Positions 32,801 to 42,109 are shown, counted from the first letter of the stretch. The stretch: DNA of 64,000 nt from Hippopus hippopus (GCA_946811185.2 OX328096.1:69625345-69689344), one strand, 5' to 3'. The notes: a model not told the origin generated them from the letters alone. Numbers and translations are program-made.

Positions 32801-34398
32801 ATGATGTAAAGTTTCTTGTTAATGATGCAGAAAACATTGAAAGAGTTACAAGTTTTGATTTGAACGAAGAAGGTGTTAAGTATATCATAGAAGAGACAGT
32901 ACAGGATGTATTAGCAGCAAGTAACCCAGGCTTTGTAGTTGACGAAGGCAACACTGAAATCACAAGTGGACAAATACTAACAGAAACCTCTGATTTTCAA
33001 CAAGAACAGAAAATTATAATCATAGATGAGGAAGGTGTGGAACAGATCATAACTACTGGTCCAAGTGAGCAGATCAAAATAATCTATGATCCAGAGACTG
33101 GACTGTATACATACATAGCAGAGGAAGTAGATGTTAAACAAGAGGAGACATATACCTCCTTGCAACAAACAGCTGGTAATTGGGTCATACTGAATGAAAA
33201 TTTATCAATCCAAAACACTGGAAAAGATATTGAAAGTAGGAATATTGAAACTGCTCCTGAATACAGTGTTGATAATAAAGTCATGTGTGAAAGCAAAGTA
33301 GTGGATCTACAAAATACACAGATTTTAGAGCAAGGCAATGATGCAGATATTTCTAGAGAAAACACTTCAAGGCAAATACAAGATATACCAAATACAGTCA
33401 ACACACCTGGATCTGATGCTTCCAAAATTTTAACCCTTCATAATCATGACAGCAACACTATCTCGCAGGTTAAATCTGGATTAGAAGAAATACAGCATGT
33501 TAATACCCAGGTGAATGGCACTCTTGCCATGGCAAAACCTCTTAGTGAAGTTGGGAGAGATTTAAGCTCTGCAACAACTCCACTAAAACAGATACCCCCA
33601 CTGACCTACGCCACAATTATAAATGCTAGGGAAATTATCAGACCAGAAGCGAATCCAGCATTGATGGGTCAAGTACAGACCTCACAAATAAGTGTAAATG
33701 ATTCTTCAACAATGAAATCAATGCATTCAGCTGTATTGCCTCCAGAAACTAATACTTACTGTATTCCAGGTTTAAATCAGCAGTCCCAAATGTTTACTAG
33801 TGTTGTGGAATCATCACCATCAACTTTTCCTATTTTGTCATCTTCAACTGCATATTCAAATTCACTTCTCGGACATTCTTCAGGGACTAATGGGCTTCTT
33901 GATCACAATAGTCAGTCACAGGTTCAATTAGCACATAATCATCAAGAAAGAGTGTGTTTGGAGCAAGCACCTGTTAGTGACTCCTCTAGTCAGATGTTAG
34001 ATGATATTAGCCAAGCTGTTTTGACTTTAGAACATTCATCTGCAGTTGTAGAGAGCTCAGACTTTCCTAACATAGTGTACGATAAAAATAGTATAGACAA
34101 TAGAGAAATAGTAACTAATAATCAGATGCATTCTGAAAGCATGATACCTTCAGAAGGTTTAGAAACTCATACTGTAGGTAATGGAAACGATGATAAAACT
34201 GAAATCAGCGCTGATGATATGTGTGAGAAAAAGGATTTTGTACATCTGGAAAATATTTTGAAAACAGGTATCAGAGATGTCAGCAATACAGAGGAATATA
34301 CAAACTTTCTCGATAGGATGATAAATCATTTACAGTCTGCCAAAGAAACTGTTATTGGACAACATGTTCAGCGAAATGATTTGCATGGAAATCAGTAG
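19924..34398 (+). CDS. C2H2 zinc-finger protein, five exons, 1387 residues, eleven fingers
   Basis: Join of 19924-20887, 22370-22543, 23834-24001, 30931-31051 and 31662-34398. All junctions are GT-AG and in phase, 4164 bp with the stop. Residues 1-about 295 are Lys/Asp/Glu-rich and disordered with an NLS-like NPKRLKVQK. Eleven C2H2 fingers follow across exons 1-5, the first with the HTGEKPY linker. The C-terminus (about 700 residues) is Ser/Thr/Gln/Asn-rich, contains acidic strands such as IIIIDEEGVEQI, and has no recognised domain. C2H2 arrays of this kind usually bind DNA, so a nuclear transcription factor role is likely; the target is unknown. The start is the first ATG after acceptor 19869 and opens the long frame. 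An orthologue name cannot be given. Confidence 0.93.
21005..21340. other. zinc-finger intron 1, repetitive but unclassified
   Basis: Contains CAAAGTGGATCAATATCAGA CCACACAGAAATTGC, a distant family E centre. It then has an imperfect palindrome around GTGTGTATAGTAGCGTTATA TACAATATAG flanked by AGCACACTTGGG and ACAAAATGTGCT. Open frames here have no family resemblance. Confidence 0.4.
21500..22290. mobile_element. three family B MITEs in zinc-finger intron 1
   Basis: Copies at about 21500-21735, 21718-21922 and (worn) 22140-22290. The second keeps a symmetrical centre with an extra GGGCT (AATGCTGGGCTGGGTACCAG). The gap between them has no other element. Confidence 0.78.
22370..22543 (+). CDS. 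zinc-finger gene, exon 2 (fingers 2-3)
   Basis: The acceptor is TTTTGTTATAG|GG and the donor CATCAAG|GTACAG. It completes HTGEKPYEC and encodes YECEICQMKFGLQTYLTRHM and FSCDQCPKTFARQSSLEKHK. It is shorter than 180 bp and easily missed by an open-frame search. A family C MITE starts about 30 bp after its donor. Confidence 0.93.
22572..22838. mobile_element. family C MITE, full length
   Basis: From TAAGCCATGCTCTGTTAAAA to CCCCCAGGGTATGGCTCATT. Centre GTCAGCCTGCGCAGTCTGTG CAGGCTGAC. It lies about 30 bp downstream of exon 2. Confidence 0.87.
22840..23550. other. zinc-finger intron 2 with one small palindrome
   Basis: At about 23078-23172 an imperfect palindrome has arms ATTATCATTTTTATCAAACG and GTTTGACAAAAATGATAAT, with inner arms GTTGACTAAAAT and ATTTTAGTCAAC. 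It looks like a small foldback element. The remainder is unremarkable. Confidence 0.5.
23552..23805. mobile_element. family C MITE
   Basis: From AGTCATGCTTTGGTAAAAGG to ATCCCATTTTCACAGAAAAC. The centre has lost one arm (CAGGTCAAGCTGCGCAGGCT GACC). Its right end is about 30 bp from the exon 3 acceptor. Confidence 0.8.
23834..24001 (+). CDS. zinc-finger gene, exon 3 (fingers 4-5)
   Basis: The acceptor is TTTGTTTTCAG|AT and the donor CACTCGG|GTATGT. It encodes FSCSVCFKKFKRKLTLTNHL and YMCQYCGKCFAFRSSLDAHT. Phase 1 in and out. The open frame extends beyond the donor for only a few codons. Confidence 0.93.
24082..24330 (+). mobile_element. SINE-2
   Basis: Head GCCAGGGAAGCTCAGTGGTT AGCGGATATG (A box) and GATTGCAAGTTTGATACCC (B box). 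Body GAGAAAAGTAGTCAGTGG and tail GTCGTGATATTGCCTAAACT, ending GGGTTAAACTCCAATACAAA. Located 80 bp into intron 3. Confidence 0.82.
24380..24560. mobile_element. family E-related fragment
   Basis: ACCTGCTAAATAAATGAAAT AATGAAATGAAACTTTCAAG CCAATAG is the family E terminus. It is followed by a GC-rich GGGGCCAAATTTCGGCCCC palindrome that other copies lack. Confidence 0.5.
24630..25440. other. zinc-finger intron 3, unclassified
   Basis: Unique-looking sequence leading into G2. A 147-codon open frame (25172-25615) crosses from here into the G2 repeats. It has no recognisable domain, and its end lies in a tandem repeat, so I do not call it a gene. Confidence 0.4.
25445..26712. mobile_element. G2: element with internal ~155-bp tandem repeats
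   Basis: Begins TTATGCCCCCCTTCAACGAA TTGGGGGTATAAAG and a GTCGGTTGGTCCGTACGTCG tract. About five units of roughly 150-160 bp follow, each with CCTTGTCC(G/A)GATGATAACTA, AGACACAGAATTGAC, TTGGCACAGACAT and GGTCAAGGTCACAGTG. It ends near AGGGGGGCATGACTGTTTTA CAAACAGACATCTTG. TATGCCCCCC and GGGGGGCATG at the two ends are inverted. No transposase is present. Confidence 0.75.
26860..27275. mobile_element. family E MITE, partial, with poly-G
   Basis: ATAAAGCCCTGC, a T-then-G homopolymer junction (about 27123-27148), CAAATCCAAGATCAGATTGC ACATTC, and GCAAAAGGTTCTTGAGTTGT GCTTAGCAGCC identify a reverse family E copy. Confidence 0.65.
27285..27508. mobile_element. family B MITE, full length
   Basis: TTAACCCTTTACCAAACGAC to TGTGTGGTAAAGGGTTAA with GAGAAAATGCTGGTTACCAG in the centre. 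This is one of the best-preserved copies and useful as a family reference. Confidence 0.9.
27590..27775. mobile_element. family E-like, duplicated centre
   Basis: Two successive AGATCAAAGATCA(A/G)(A/G)(G/C)T motifs (27602 and 27683), each followed by TTCAGTCTGATCTT or TACAGTCTGATCTTG. This suggests an internal duplication of the family E core. Confidence 0.55.
27795..29300. mobile_element. family B MITE split by element G3
   Basis: The left half runs from TTCACCACACAATCCC to GGTGACCAGCATTTTT. The right half resumes at TCTCCTTTTCCCACAAGG and runs to GTGATAAAGAGTTAA. The split falls exactly in the central palindrome arm, so G3 inserted after the MITE. Confidence 0.8.
27893..29175. mobile_element. 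G3: element with internal ~130-bp tandem repeats
   Basis: Starts TAGCTCACCTGAGCACGAAG and ends GACTCAGGTGAGCCACTTCA AGGCCATTATGGCCCTGTTG. CTCACCTGAG and CTCAGGTGAG are inverted termini. Inside are about eight to nine units of roughly 130 bp with GAAAGTTGGTCAGAATGTTT, GTCTTGATGATTTC, AAAATGGGTCATGT and ACTAGGTCACTAGGTCAAAT. Low-quality open frames across the units are repeat artefacts. Confidence 0.8.
29390..29653. mobile_element. family C MITE
   Basis: TGAGCATTGCTCTATGGAAA to CCTTTTGCCAGAGCATGGCT C, centre GTCAGACTGTGCAATCTGCA AAGGCTGAC. Confidence 0.83.
29655..30365. other. zinc-finger intron 3, no feature
   Basis: Unique AT-rich sequence. One short direct repeat, CAGAAACATTACCTTAAAAA CAG, occurs twice at about 30090-30135. 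No coding signal. Confidence 0.5.
30370..30912. mobile_element. two family C MITEs, one truncated
   Basis: A full copy (about 30370-30625) is followed by a shorter one (about 30700-30908) with an internal deletion. The second copy's GAGCATGG terminus is about 20 bp from the exon 4 acceptor (30930). Confidence 0.8.
30931..31051 (+). CDS. zinc-finger gene, exon 4 (finger 6 and start of finger 7)
   Basis: The acceptor is TTGTTTTTAG|AA and the donor AGAGAAA|GTAAGT. It encodes EQKPFNCTECGKGFYSKQSF and the CPVCKRK half of the next finger, which is completed in exon 5. Intron 3 before it is 6.9 kb, mostly transposable elements. Confidence 0.93.
31405..31636. mobile_element. family B MITE
   Basis: ACTTAACCATATACCAGCTG to TTGTGGTAAAGGATTAA with an intact GAAAATGCTGGTTACCAGCA centre. 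It ends 25 bp before the last-exon acceptor. Fragments of another copy lie at about 31110-31380. Confidence 0.82.
31662..34398 (+). CDS. zinc-finger gene, last coding exon (rest of finger 7, fingers 8-11, long tail)
   Basis: The acceptor is AATGTATTTCAG|A. The exon completes finger 7 (KYYNKKELRKHMTFH) and encodes four more fingers: FHCEPCLMYFNDPHCLRIHT, YSCDFCDAKFSNLRAMNTHI, VLCDFCGKELSNKYRLKKHL and VLCMICNKVMFNKYKLLKHM. An unusually long disordered tail runs to TAG at 34396-34398. This single 2.7-kb exon holds two thirds of the coding sequence and is free of the MITEs that crowd its flanks. Confidence 0.94.
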
Positions 34399-34429
34399 TG
34401 ATCATTTGCTTGTTCTGTGTTTTTACCAT

Positions 34430-35718
34430 TCCAAGGAAGAGCGGTTTTGAAAACATTATGGAACAAGGAGAAATTGCTGTTAACCAGGATTTTGTCTCAC
34501 AATGTGTTCTATTCTTTCAAAGAAAAACTCTATAAATCAAGTCCAAATATACTAAGTCATCTACAAATGCTTTCGATATGGACAAGTAAAAAAATTTCCT
34601 GTCTGGTGAAAATCTAAGTTTTCTGTGTAAGGTGTAGAATTTTAACAAGAAATGAGACATGTCTTTACCAGACAACAAAATTTTAGACTCATCCACTTTG
34701 ATAGCATTTACCGACAACAATTTAGATGTTGATTTTATGTCAAAATTGGCTTTTGAAAGGGTAGAACAAATTGTGGGAAAGGGGATAAATGCTGCTTGCC
34801 AGCATTTCCAGCCTTCTTCATCAGTCTCACTTAAAAATACATTTTAGTGTTTACCACACAAGTCTGAGTTTTAAGGACCGTGAGAAAGACAACTTTTGAA
34901 AACAGTGTGAGAAAAGGAGAATATGCTGGTAACCTATCCTTTTATGGAAAACTTTTATTAGTTTAGCTCTGTTTCATTTGTGGTCTGCAAATGCTTTGAA
35001 CTTGGACAAGTCTAAAATTTTATCATTTAGTAAAGAGTTCAACATTGGAATTTCTAGGCTGTACTGGCCTGTGCATTCCATCAAATATGGAACAGTGTAG
35101 ATTATGTGCAGCCGTATTTTGATCTACACTGTACTTAAAAGCAGTGTTTAGAAAACTTCAAGTAAATGGCATTTTCAGATGAAAAATTACAGTCTATGTA
35201 TGTTCTGTTACTGTTCAAAATCGTTTCCTTGTTCGTGGAATGAATTGTGTTGTAACAAAGTTCACCTTTGTGGAATTAAATTATGTGGAAAAGGAAATTG
35301 CTTTACTTCTAATTAGTAAGATTCGAAAGACGCTCCATCAGTTATTGCTTTAAAAGTTGTATTTAAGCCATTAAGTGAGCTTAATACATCTGCAAGAAGT
35401 ATCGACCCATGTCAGCCTGCGTAGTCCCCGTCTCCTCATTATGTGGTGACTTGCCGGAGCATGGCCAATCTTTATTTGAATTTGATTTCACGCTTAACCA
35501 AACAATCAGGACTTTGAACCACCCTGAGGAAGAAGGCTTTTGAAAACATTGTTGAAAAAGCAGAAAATGCTGGTAACCAGCATTTTCTCCTTTTCCCACC
35601 ATGTTTTCTATCCATTCAAAGATACATCCTATCATTCTTAACATATCTAGTAAGTCATCTACAAAAGCTTTCAATCTGGAACAAGTCTAAATATGTCTTT
35701 GTGTGGTAAAAGGGTTGA
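34430..35718. mobile_element. four family B MITEs and a family C fragment downstream of the zinc-finger gene
   Basis: Family B copies at about 34432-34615, 34662-34855, 34845-35040 and 35500-35718. A family C fragment with TATCGACCCATGTCAGCCTG lies at about 35370-35470, and a family E centre remnant at about 35090-35140. The 3' untranslated region must end in or before this block; I see no convincing AATAAA close to the stop. Confidence 0.75.
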
Positions 35719-36829
35719 GTGTTGTACACAGTTTGCTTTACTTTAATCTTTAACCCCTGAAATAGGTGTTTAGCAGACGATTTTGAAAGCAAGCAAGTAA
35801 AACATTTTATTTCATGCTTTCCAGCAGTTTATCGAGAAATAACGGTGGAATATTTTTCGATATTTCATGGTTAGGCCAGTGAAAAATACCGATTTTATTT
35901 TCTAACTCTTCAATTGAAGGTTGAAACACTAGTTCCCGCGCACTAGTTACCTAGTTAAAATACGCGTGCCACTCAGCCACATGGAAATATGACTTAATTT
36001 ACCCTACATTTCTCACGCTTTACGTAATATCGTAATGCGTTGTTATGCGTAGGGGGTACGCCACGGGGGATAACCGAAAAGAAGTGTATTGGATTTTGAT
36101 GTAAGTTACCATCAAAAGAGGGTTAGAAGCATGAAATAAATAGAATATTTGGGGGTTTTTTGGTGAAAGATCGAAATTTATTTCATGTCGTGAACATCAT
36201 CGGTAATAGTTTTACACATGGATGCGCCACTCGTGAAAATATTACCGATGATGTTCTCTCGATGAAATAAATTTCGATCTTTCACGCTAAAAAACAAATA
36301 TCCTCTATTTATTTCATGGTTTCCGGCAGTTAATCGAGAAAAAAACGGTTGAAAATTTTTCGATATTTCATGGTTACTACCAATGAAAAATACCGATTTT
36401 ATTTTCTAACTTCAATTGAAGGCGGAAACAGTAGTTCCCGCGCACTAGTTGCCTAGGTAAACACTAAACAGTGCGTGCCACTCAACCAGAGGGAAATACG
36501 ACGTAATTTACCCTACATTTCTCGCGCTTTACGTAATATTCGTAATGAGTTGTTATGCGAAGGGGGTACGCCACGGGGAAAAAGCGAAAAGAACTGTACT
36601 GGATTTTGAAGTAATTTCCCACCAATAGAGGGTTAGAAGCATGAAATAAATAGATTTTTTTTTTTTGTGAAAGATCGAAATTTATTTAATCTCGTGAACA
36701 TCATCGGTGATATTTTTACTCGTGGCCGCGCCACTCGAGAAAAAATTACCGATGATGTTCACTCGATGAAATAAATTTCGATCTTTCACCGAAAAAATAA
36801 AATATCCTCTATGTGAACCATGTTGCAGT

Positions 36830-37545
36830 AAGGATTAGCTGTTTACCAGACGACAAATTAAATATGACGACAGTGGTAACATATGTCTTTGTAAGTGTAA
36901 AAATCATGGAAAAAGGAGAAAATGCTGCTTACTGTCATTTTTCCAAAAATGTTTTCAGACGCCTCCTTCCTTGGGGGTTGTTAAATCACAGGATTGTCAT
37001 GTAAAGGGTTGAGACTTTTAAAAAGGTTTAGATCAGAAAAAAGATGCTGATCTAGACTCAAGGACGGAAACTGTGACAAATGTAGATTAGTGTCTCCCTC
37101 TTTTAATCCTTTGCCACACGATCGCGAGTTTTAACGACTTTGAGCAAGACAGCTTTTGAAAACATTGAGGAAAAAGGAGAAAATGCTGGTAACCAGCATT
37201 TTCTCCTTTTTCCACAATGTTTTCTTCCGATTTAGATAAAAGTCCCACCCTCAGTGCCACATTCAATTTGTCATCTGCAAATGATTTTAGTGTGGACTTA
37301 ATAGATTTTATGAATTTTAAACTGTGTTCAAAGACCAATATTAGCGAGGAAAGAATTCTTTGTTTCAGAGATGATACTTTAATCTGCTTTCAGATGAGAT
37401 CACACAGGTAGCCGTGGCTTTTCCTTAATGGTCGCTTTAAAGTTTTCAATAGATACTCGATGCTTAAGCTTTTAACACACAATCCTGACTTTTAATGACA
37501 CTGGAAAAAAAGCTTTTGAAAACATTGTTTTTTATCTCATCAAGG
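36830..37545. mobile_element. family B MITEs between family F copies
   Basis: Copies at about 36830-37012 and 37107-37300, and a left part at 37468-37545 interrupted by a SINE-2. The middle copy has a perfect GAGAAAATGCTGGTAACCAG centre. Confidence 0.78.
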
Positions 37546-37546
37546 A

Positions 37547-37840
37547 GGCCTGGTTGGGTAGCTCAGTGGTTAGCGTAACTGACTCGTGACCTGGTGGTTG
37601 CCAGTTCGATACCCGGTTGAGGCAAGCTTCTTTTCCGTAGATTTTTGGCCTCTCACCTCAATGCATGTAAGAAAAGTAGTCAGTGACTTTGAAAGAAAGC
37701 TTTGTCGATACTGGTGTGAGAAAGCCGGGAAACACATGCGTAGGTGGGCTGATCGCCGTGATATGACCTAAGCTGTTAAAACACTTCTATAGGAGTTTAA
37801 CGCCGTTTTAACAGCTTAGGTCATATCACTTACTGAACCA
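37547..37840 (+). mobile_element. SINE-2, best-preserved copy
   Basis: Head GGCCTGGTTGGGTAGCTCAG TGGTTAGCG (A box) and GGTTGCCAGTTCGATACCC (B box, close to the tRNA GGTTCGANNCC). Body GAGAAAGCCGGGAAACACAT GCG and tail GATATGACCTAAGCTGTTAA AACACTTC. The tail is followed by its own inverted complement, CGTTTTAACAGCTTAGGTCA TATC. Confidence 0.87.
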
Positions 37841-38559
37841 GGGATCGTGTGGTTATATACTATATATAGAGGATATGTGTTTTTTACGGTAAAAGATCGA
37901 AATTTATTTCATCGAGTGAACATCATCGGTAATATCTTCACGAGTGGCGCAGCCACGAGTGAAAATATTACCGATGATGTTCACGAGATGAAATAAATTT
38001 CGATCTTTCACAGAAAAGAAAAAAACAAATATTCTATTTATTTCATGCTTTAACCTTTTTTGGGGGAACTTGCATCAAAATCAAGTACAGTTCTTTTCGG
38101 TTATTTCCCCATGGCGTACATACTCCGCATAGCAACGCATTACAATATTATGTCAAGCGCGAGAAATATAGGGTAAATTACGTCATATTTCCATCTGGTT
38201 GAGAGGCACGCGCATTTTACCTAGGTAACTAGTGCTCGGGAACAACTGTTTCCGCCTTCAATTGGAGAGTTAAAATGTAAAAATCGGTATTTTCACTGGT
38301 CGTAACCATGTAATATCGAAAAATATTTCACCGATATTTCTCGATAACCTACCGGAAAGCATGAAATAAACGTGTATATATACGTGTGTCAAAAATGTGC
38401 AAATTACCGATTACGGACATTCTGCGTACGGAAATGTTTGCGAATTCTAGACACTCGTTATTTGTTGGTATACTTGTGGTAAAATACGCGAACAGGAAAG
38501 GTTTCAAATTCGCGAAATGGCGAAAATAACCATGCTTCAAAAAAATCCATTTATACAGT

Positions 38560-39215
38560 ATCCGATCCCTGATTGAACCTTGAATTCCAAAGTGAATTTA
38601 GTTTTAAAAATAATCCCAGCACAATGTAAATGATTTTACTCCGATGTTCACACTGTTTCAATGCAAACCAACGTCCGCAACACGTGAAGAACTCATCGAG
38701 GACATCAGCTAGATTTCTGCATTTTGGAAAACATTGTTTTAACCCTTTCACACACAATCCCGATTTCAAGGACCCCAAGGAAAGGGACTTTTTTAAAAAT
38801 TGTGGGAAAAGTTTACAGCATTTTCTCCTTTTCCTACAATGTTTTCTACCCTTCCATAGACAACTTTGCGGCTCAGCCAAATTCTTTCTGAGGATTGATG
38901 ATAGTCATTGCGACAAGATTCATTCCTCTCTCACCGCTGACCATTTTTTCGACGATGGTTATGTGGGAAAGCAGCCAGTGGCTTGAAAAGAATATTGTGA
39001 GGAGCACTGGTAAAAACAATCCAGGGAAGCATGGATAGGTGCACTGGCCGTCTCGATATAACCGGAATAATGTTGAAAACGGCGCTAAACACCATACAAT
39101 CTATCAATCAAATCGAAGACAAATTTGATATGTTGTGCAACATTGAATTTGTCGTCTGCGTATGCTTTCAACTTGGAATAGTCTAAAAACTTTTCGTCTG
39201 ATAAAGAGTTAAGTC
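38560..39215. mobile_element. family B MITE interrupted by a SINE-1 fragment
   Basis: Family B from CCCTTTCACACACAATCCC (about 38743) to TTTCTACCCTTCCATAGAC. Then SINE-1 without its head (about 38870-39112: GCTCAGCC...GGAAAGCAGCCAGTGGC...GGCGCTAAACACCATACAAT), then family B again to CTGATAAAGAGTTAA. Confidence 0.8.
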
Positions 39216-39474
39216 CATCATATACACGCCTATAGCGGGATGATGTATTCTTTATGATTTTGTTTTTTTCTTATTCGCCAAATTTCCATTTTCTTTTTAA
39301 TAATTCAGTACATCGTGGACTGGTACATCGGAATTTAGAACATAATTTGACTTTCTGACAGATGAATGCTTTTCAAAACGCTTCTCGGATATACAAAAAA
39401 ATTAACGCCTAGTTTTGCTCTTTCCACTAAAAGATGAACAGAGATACTTTTCTTTTCTGAAACCGTACTATGCT

Positions 39475-39695
39475 TGGGGTCCTGCGTGGCTAACTAATAA
39501 AGAGTAGGACTCGTAACCTGGAGGCCCAGGGTTCAAGCCTCACTGGAAGTACTATGCTTTTCGTAGGAGTGTCCTAGGGCAAGACACTTTAGAGGCCTAG
39601 CCTAGTACTGGTGAAGCCAAGGACATACATGACAATGTGATGTATATCCGTGATATGACTGAAAGCGGTGTTAAATACTATTCAAACAATCAGTA
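39475..39695 (+). mobile_element. SINE-3 (tRNA-derived)
   Basis: GGGGTCCTGCGTGGCTAACT head, B-box-like CAGGGTTCAAGCCTCACTGG, body TCCTAGGGCAAGACACTTTA, tail GATATGACTGAAAGCGGTGT TAAATACTATTCAAACAATC. It has a different head and body from SINE-1 and SINE-2 but a related GATAT(G/A)ACTGAAA...GGTGTTAAA tail. A (GTTT)n run lies downstream at about 39770-39812. Confidence 0.75.
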
Positions 39696-39883
39696 GATAT
39701 GCGTATACAATGATAGTTCAATTTTTCTATCAATATCTTTTAGATATTCCTAAACAACCGTTTTAATTATTTGTTTGTTTGTTTGTTTGTTCGATTGTTT
39801 GTTTGTTTGTTTTTGAATTACATATATTTTATTAAAAATGGAAACACTGACAATTTGCTGCTCTTGAAGATCAGGGTCCGTGT

Positions 39884-40420
39884 TCACTAACCATTCTTAA
39901 GAACTTTCTTTGTCTTATTCTTTAAGATATTCTAAATGTGAAAGTAACACAACTTCTGATTGGCTAAACCTTTTGTTTTAGCTAATCAGAATTTATGTTA
40001 CTCTCACGTTTAGGAAATATTAAAGAATAAGACAAAGAACGTTCTTAACTCTTTCAAAACCAATGAGGAACTTAGGTAGCTTTTGTGGGTAGTGTAGATC
40101 AAGATCAGACTGCAAAGAACGTGCAGTCTGATCTTGGATCTACACTATCCGCTATCTGATGACAGACTATGACTCAATTTCTCGTTAAAAGAGGTTGCAA
40201 TGTACTTTAGACCTTGAAGAAAGTCACATTTTTTGAGCTGGTTGTGAAAGAGTTAAGAATGGCTGATGAATATAGACCAAAGGCCCGTATTTACCAAACA
40301 TTCATAAAGAAATTCTTGGCCTTATTCGCACGAGTTTTCTGAAATTAAGATATTTTCTGACTGGCTAACCTAATTGGTTTAACCAATCAGAAATTGTCTT
40401 ACTTTCTAGATCTAGAATTA
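39884..40420. mobile_element. two family H palindromes flanking a family E MITE
   Basis: Family H copy 1 (about 39884-40045) has arms TTCTTAAGAACTTTCTTTGT and ACAAAGAACGTTCTTAA with inner CTGATTGGCTAAACC and TTTAGCTAATCAGAA. A family E MITE (about 40046-40257) interrupts its edge. Family H copy 2 (about 40280-40420) carries GACTGGCTAACC and GGTTTAACCAATCAG. Confidence 0.68.
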
Positions 40421-40687
40421 AAATACACGATCCTATCACTCTGTTTCGTCCGTATTCGCATTATAAAACTGCTTTTGGTCCAGGCTGCCTTTCATTAAAT
40501 GGCGTACGCAGGAAATTTGCGTACGCAGTTTAGAGCATCGAGTCTGAGAACATGTTTCACTTAACTGCATAACTTTACGATCTGAGTCAGTATTTGAATA
40601 ACTTTACGCCAGCTCATACCTTTGGGTAAAGCAAGGATCGTATGTCTGTTTATACAATCCCAGATTCTTTGCGTAAATCTACGCAAT

Positions 40688-40900
40688 TTAACCCATAGGA
40701 TTCTAAGCGCGACTCACTGGCCTTTTGCGGACAGTGTAGATCAAGATCAGACTGCACAGAACGTGCAGTCTGATCTTGGATCTATACTGTCCGGTGAGGA
40801 AATATTTTTCCCAAAATATTACCTTTGAAATAGCAAACTTTGGGTCTATACCTTCGACTTAAAAGTTTCATTTCACTGATTTAGCATGATAGGGGTTAAT
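40688..40900. mobile_element. family E MITE
   Basis: TTAACCCATAGGATTCTAAG to AGCATGATAGGGGTTAA. The centre AGATCAGACTGCACAGAACG TGCAGTCTGATCT is a perfect palindrome apart from the loop. Confidence 0.87.
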
Positions 40901-41399
40901 GATAGGCAGCAAGGAGTTTAATAAATTCTACCTGTACACGCATTATCTCCCGCAAGATGGCATTCTACAAATACACATCTATCTAATTTGGGCATTCTGG
41001 ATACAAAACCGGACTACTTTTCAAAACAACCGTTACTTTGAATTTCAAAATGAAAAAAACGTTTACTCCAAAAAACGCTACCTGGTGCGATTCAGTCAGC
41101 TATGATCGGCTAGCATGTAACCTATGCACCGGCCATTTATTAAAACAGCCCCTACATGCTTGGGTAATAGGCTAATAGCTTCGGTATAAGCCCTACTTTT
41201 CCCAAGTATTCGGGGGTGGGTGATGCGTCATAGCAGACAGGTCGAATCTTCGAAGAATATGACATGCGCAGACAACGCCTGTACACGAGCTTAAATATTG
41301 CTGCAGACAGCTTTTGAAAATATTGTGGAAAAATTGTTCATAACAAACAAAAATCTTTTTTTTTCAACGTTTTCCCACTTTTTTTTCACGAATCAAAAC

Positions 41400-41640
41400 C
41401 TTAACTCTTCGGCTGCTAAGCACGACTCACCAGGGATCGTGTATATAAGATCCCTGGACTCACTGACCTATTGCGGACAGTGTAGATCGAGATCAGACTG
41501 CAGGGAACGTGTAGTCTGATCTTGGATCTACACTTTCCGATAAGAAGATTTTTTTCTCACCCCAAAAAATAAATTACTCTCTGGTTTTTGTTATCGGCTG
41601 GAAAGTTTCATTTCATTTATTTAACAGGATAAGGTTTAAT
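41400..41640. mobile_element. family E MITE carrying a 28-bp palindromic insertion
   Basis: TTAACTCTTCGGCTGCTAAG to AACAGGATAAGGTTTAA. Between 41430 and 41457 it is interrupted by CCAGGGATCG...AGATCCCTGG, flanked by the direct repeat ACTCA (41425-41429 and 41458-41462). Other family E copies read straight through this site. Confidence 0.85.
41430..41457. mobile_element. 28-bp micro-palindrome with 5-bp target duplication
   Basis: Perfect outer arms CCAGGGATC and GATCCCTGG around GTGTATATAA, flanked by ACTCA on both sides. Relatives at 42109-42140 (CAGGGATCTTATATATCTAT and ATACGATCCCTG) and about 17835-17853. It is too small to be a normal MITE. Confidence 0.7.
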
Positions 41641-42109
41641 TATGTCGGTTTGCCATATTTTTCCAACGGTTCTTTCAGCGTCATCCTCTGCACATTGTTT
41701 CAGAAGTTAGTGGTCGTTTCAGAGATTCGGAAACAGGTTTTGTCTCGAACTGACTGATACGAGTTTTCATTCCCGGTCTGTTGCAGGAACAAAAAAAAAA
41801 AATGTTAAATAATTTAAGAAAAAAATTGCATGATGAATGAACGCTTTATTACAAAACAATAACAAGAAAAAATACATGTTCATTTTTACTGATTTGTTTA
41901 AAAGAAACGGTTCTATCGGAGACAATGAAATTATGGTGTCACTACTTTCTGTCATGGATGTCATCAGTTTTCGTGTATCTAGTAACATACAGTTAGTAGC
42001 CATAAATTATCATATATTTCCGAAACCCCACTGACTTATACTTATTTCATTGTTTTAATTCATTATGGTTTAAATGTAAAGCTGACGTTGTGAAACTTTT
42101 ATGGAAATC

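Larger units (their letters stand above)
35800..38370. mobile_element. family F cluster: three copies of a ~500-bp palindromic element
   Basis: Two direct copies (about 35800-36300 and 36305-36815) and one inverted copy (about 37870-38370). The shared body has ACCGATTTTATTTTCTAACT, AGTTCCCGCGCACTAGTT, GGGGGTACGCCACGGGG and GGGTTAGAAGCATGAAATAA. The palindromic end is GTGAAAGATCGAAATTTATT, TCATCGGTAATA and complement around GTGGCGCAGCCAC. No open frame. Family B and SINE-2 lie between the second and third copies. Confidence 0.78.

Noticed and set aside
31681..33425. Several minus-strand frames of 63-141 codons opposite the zinc-finger exon
   Set aside because: They are antisense shadows of the fingers and of the A/G-rich tail codons.
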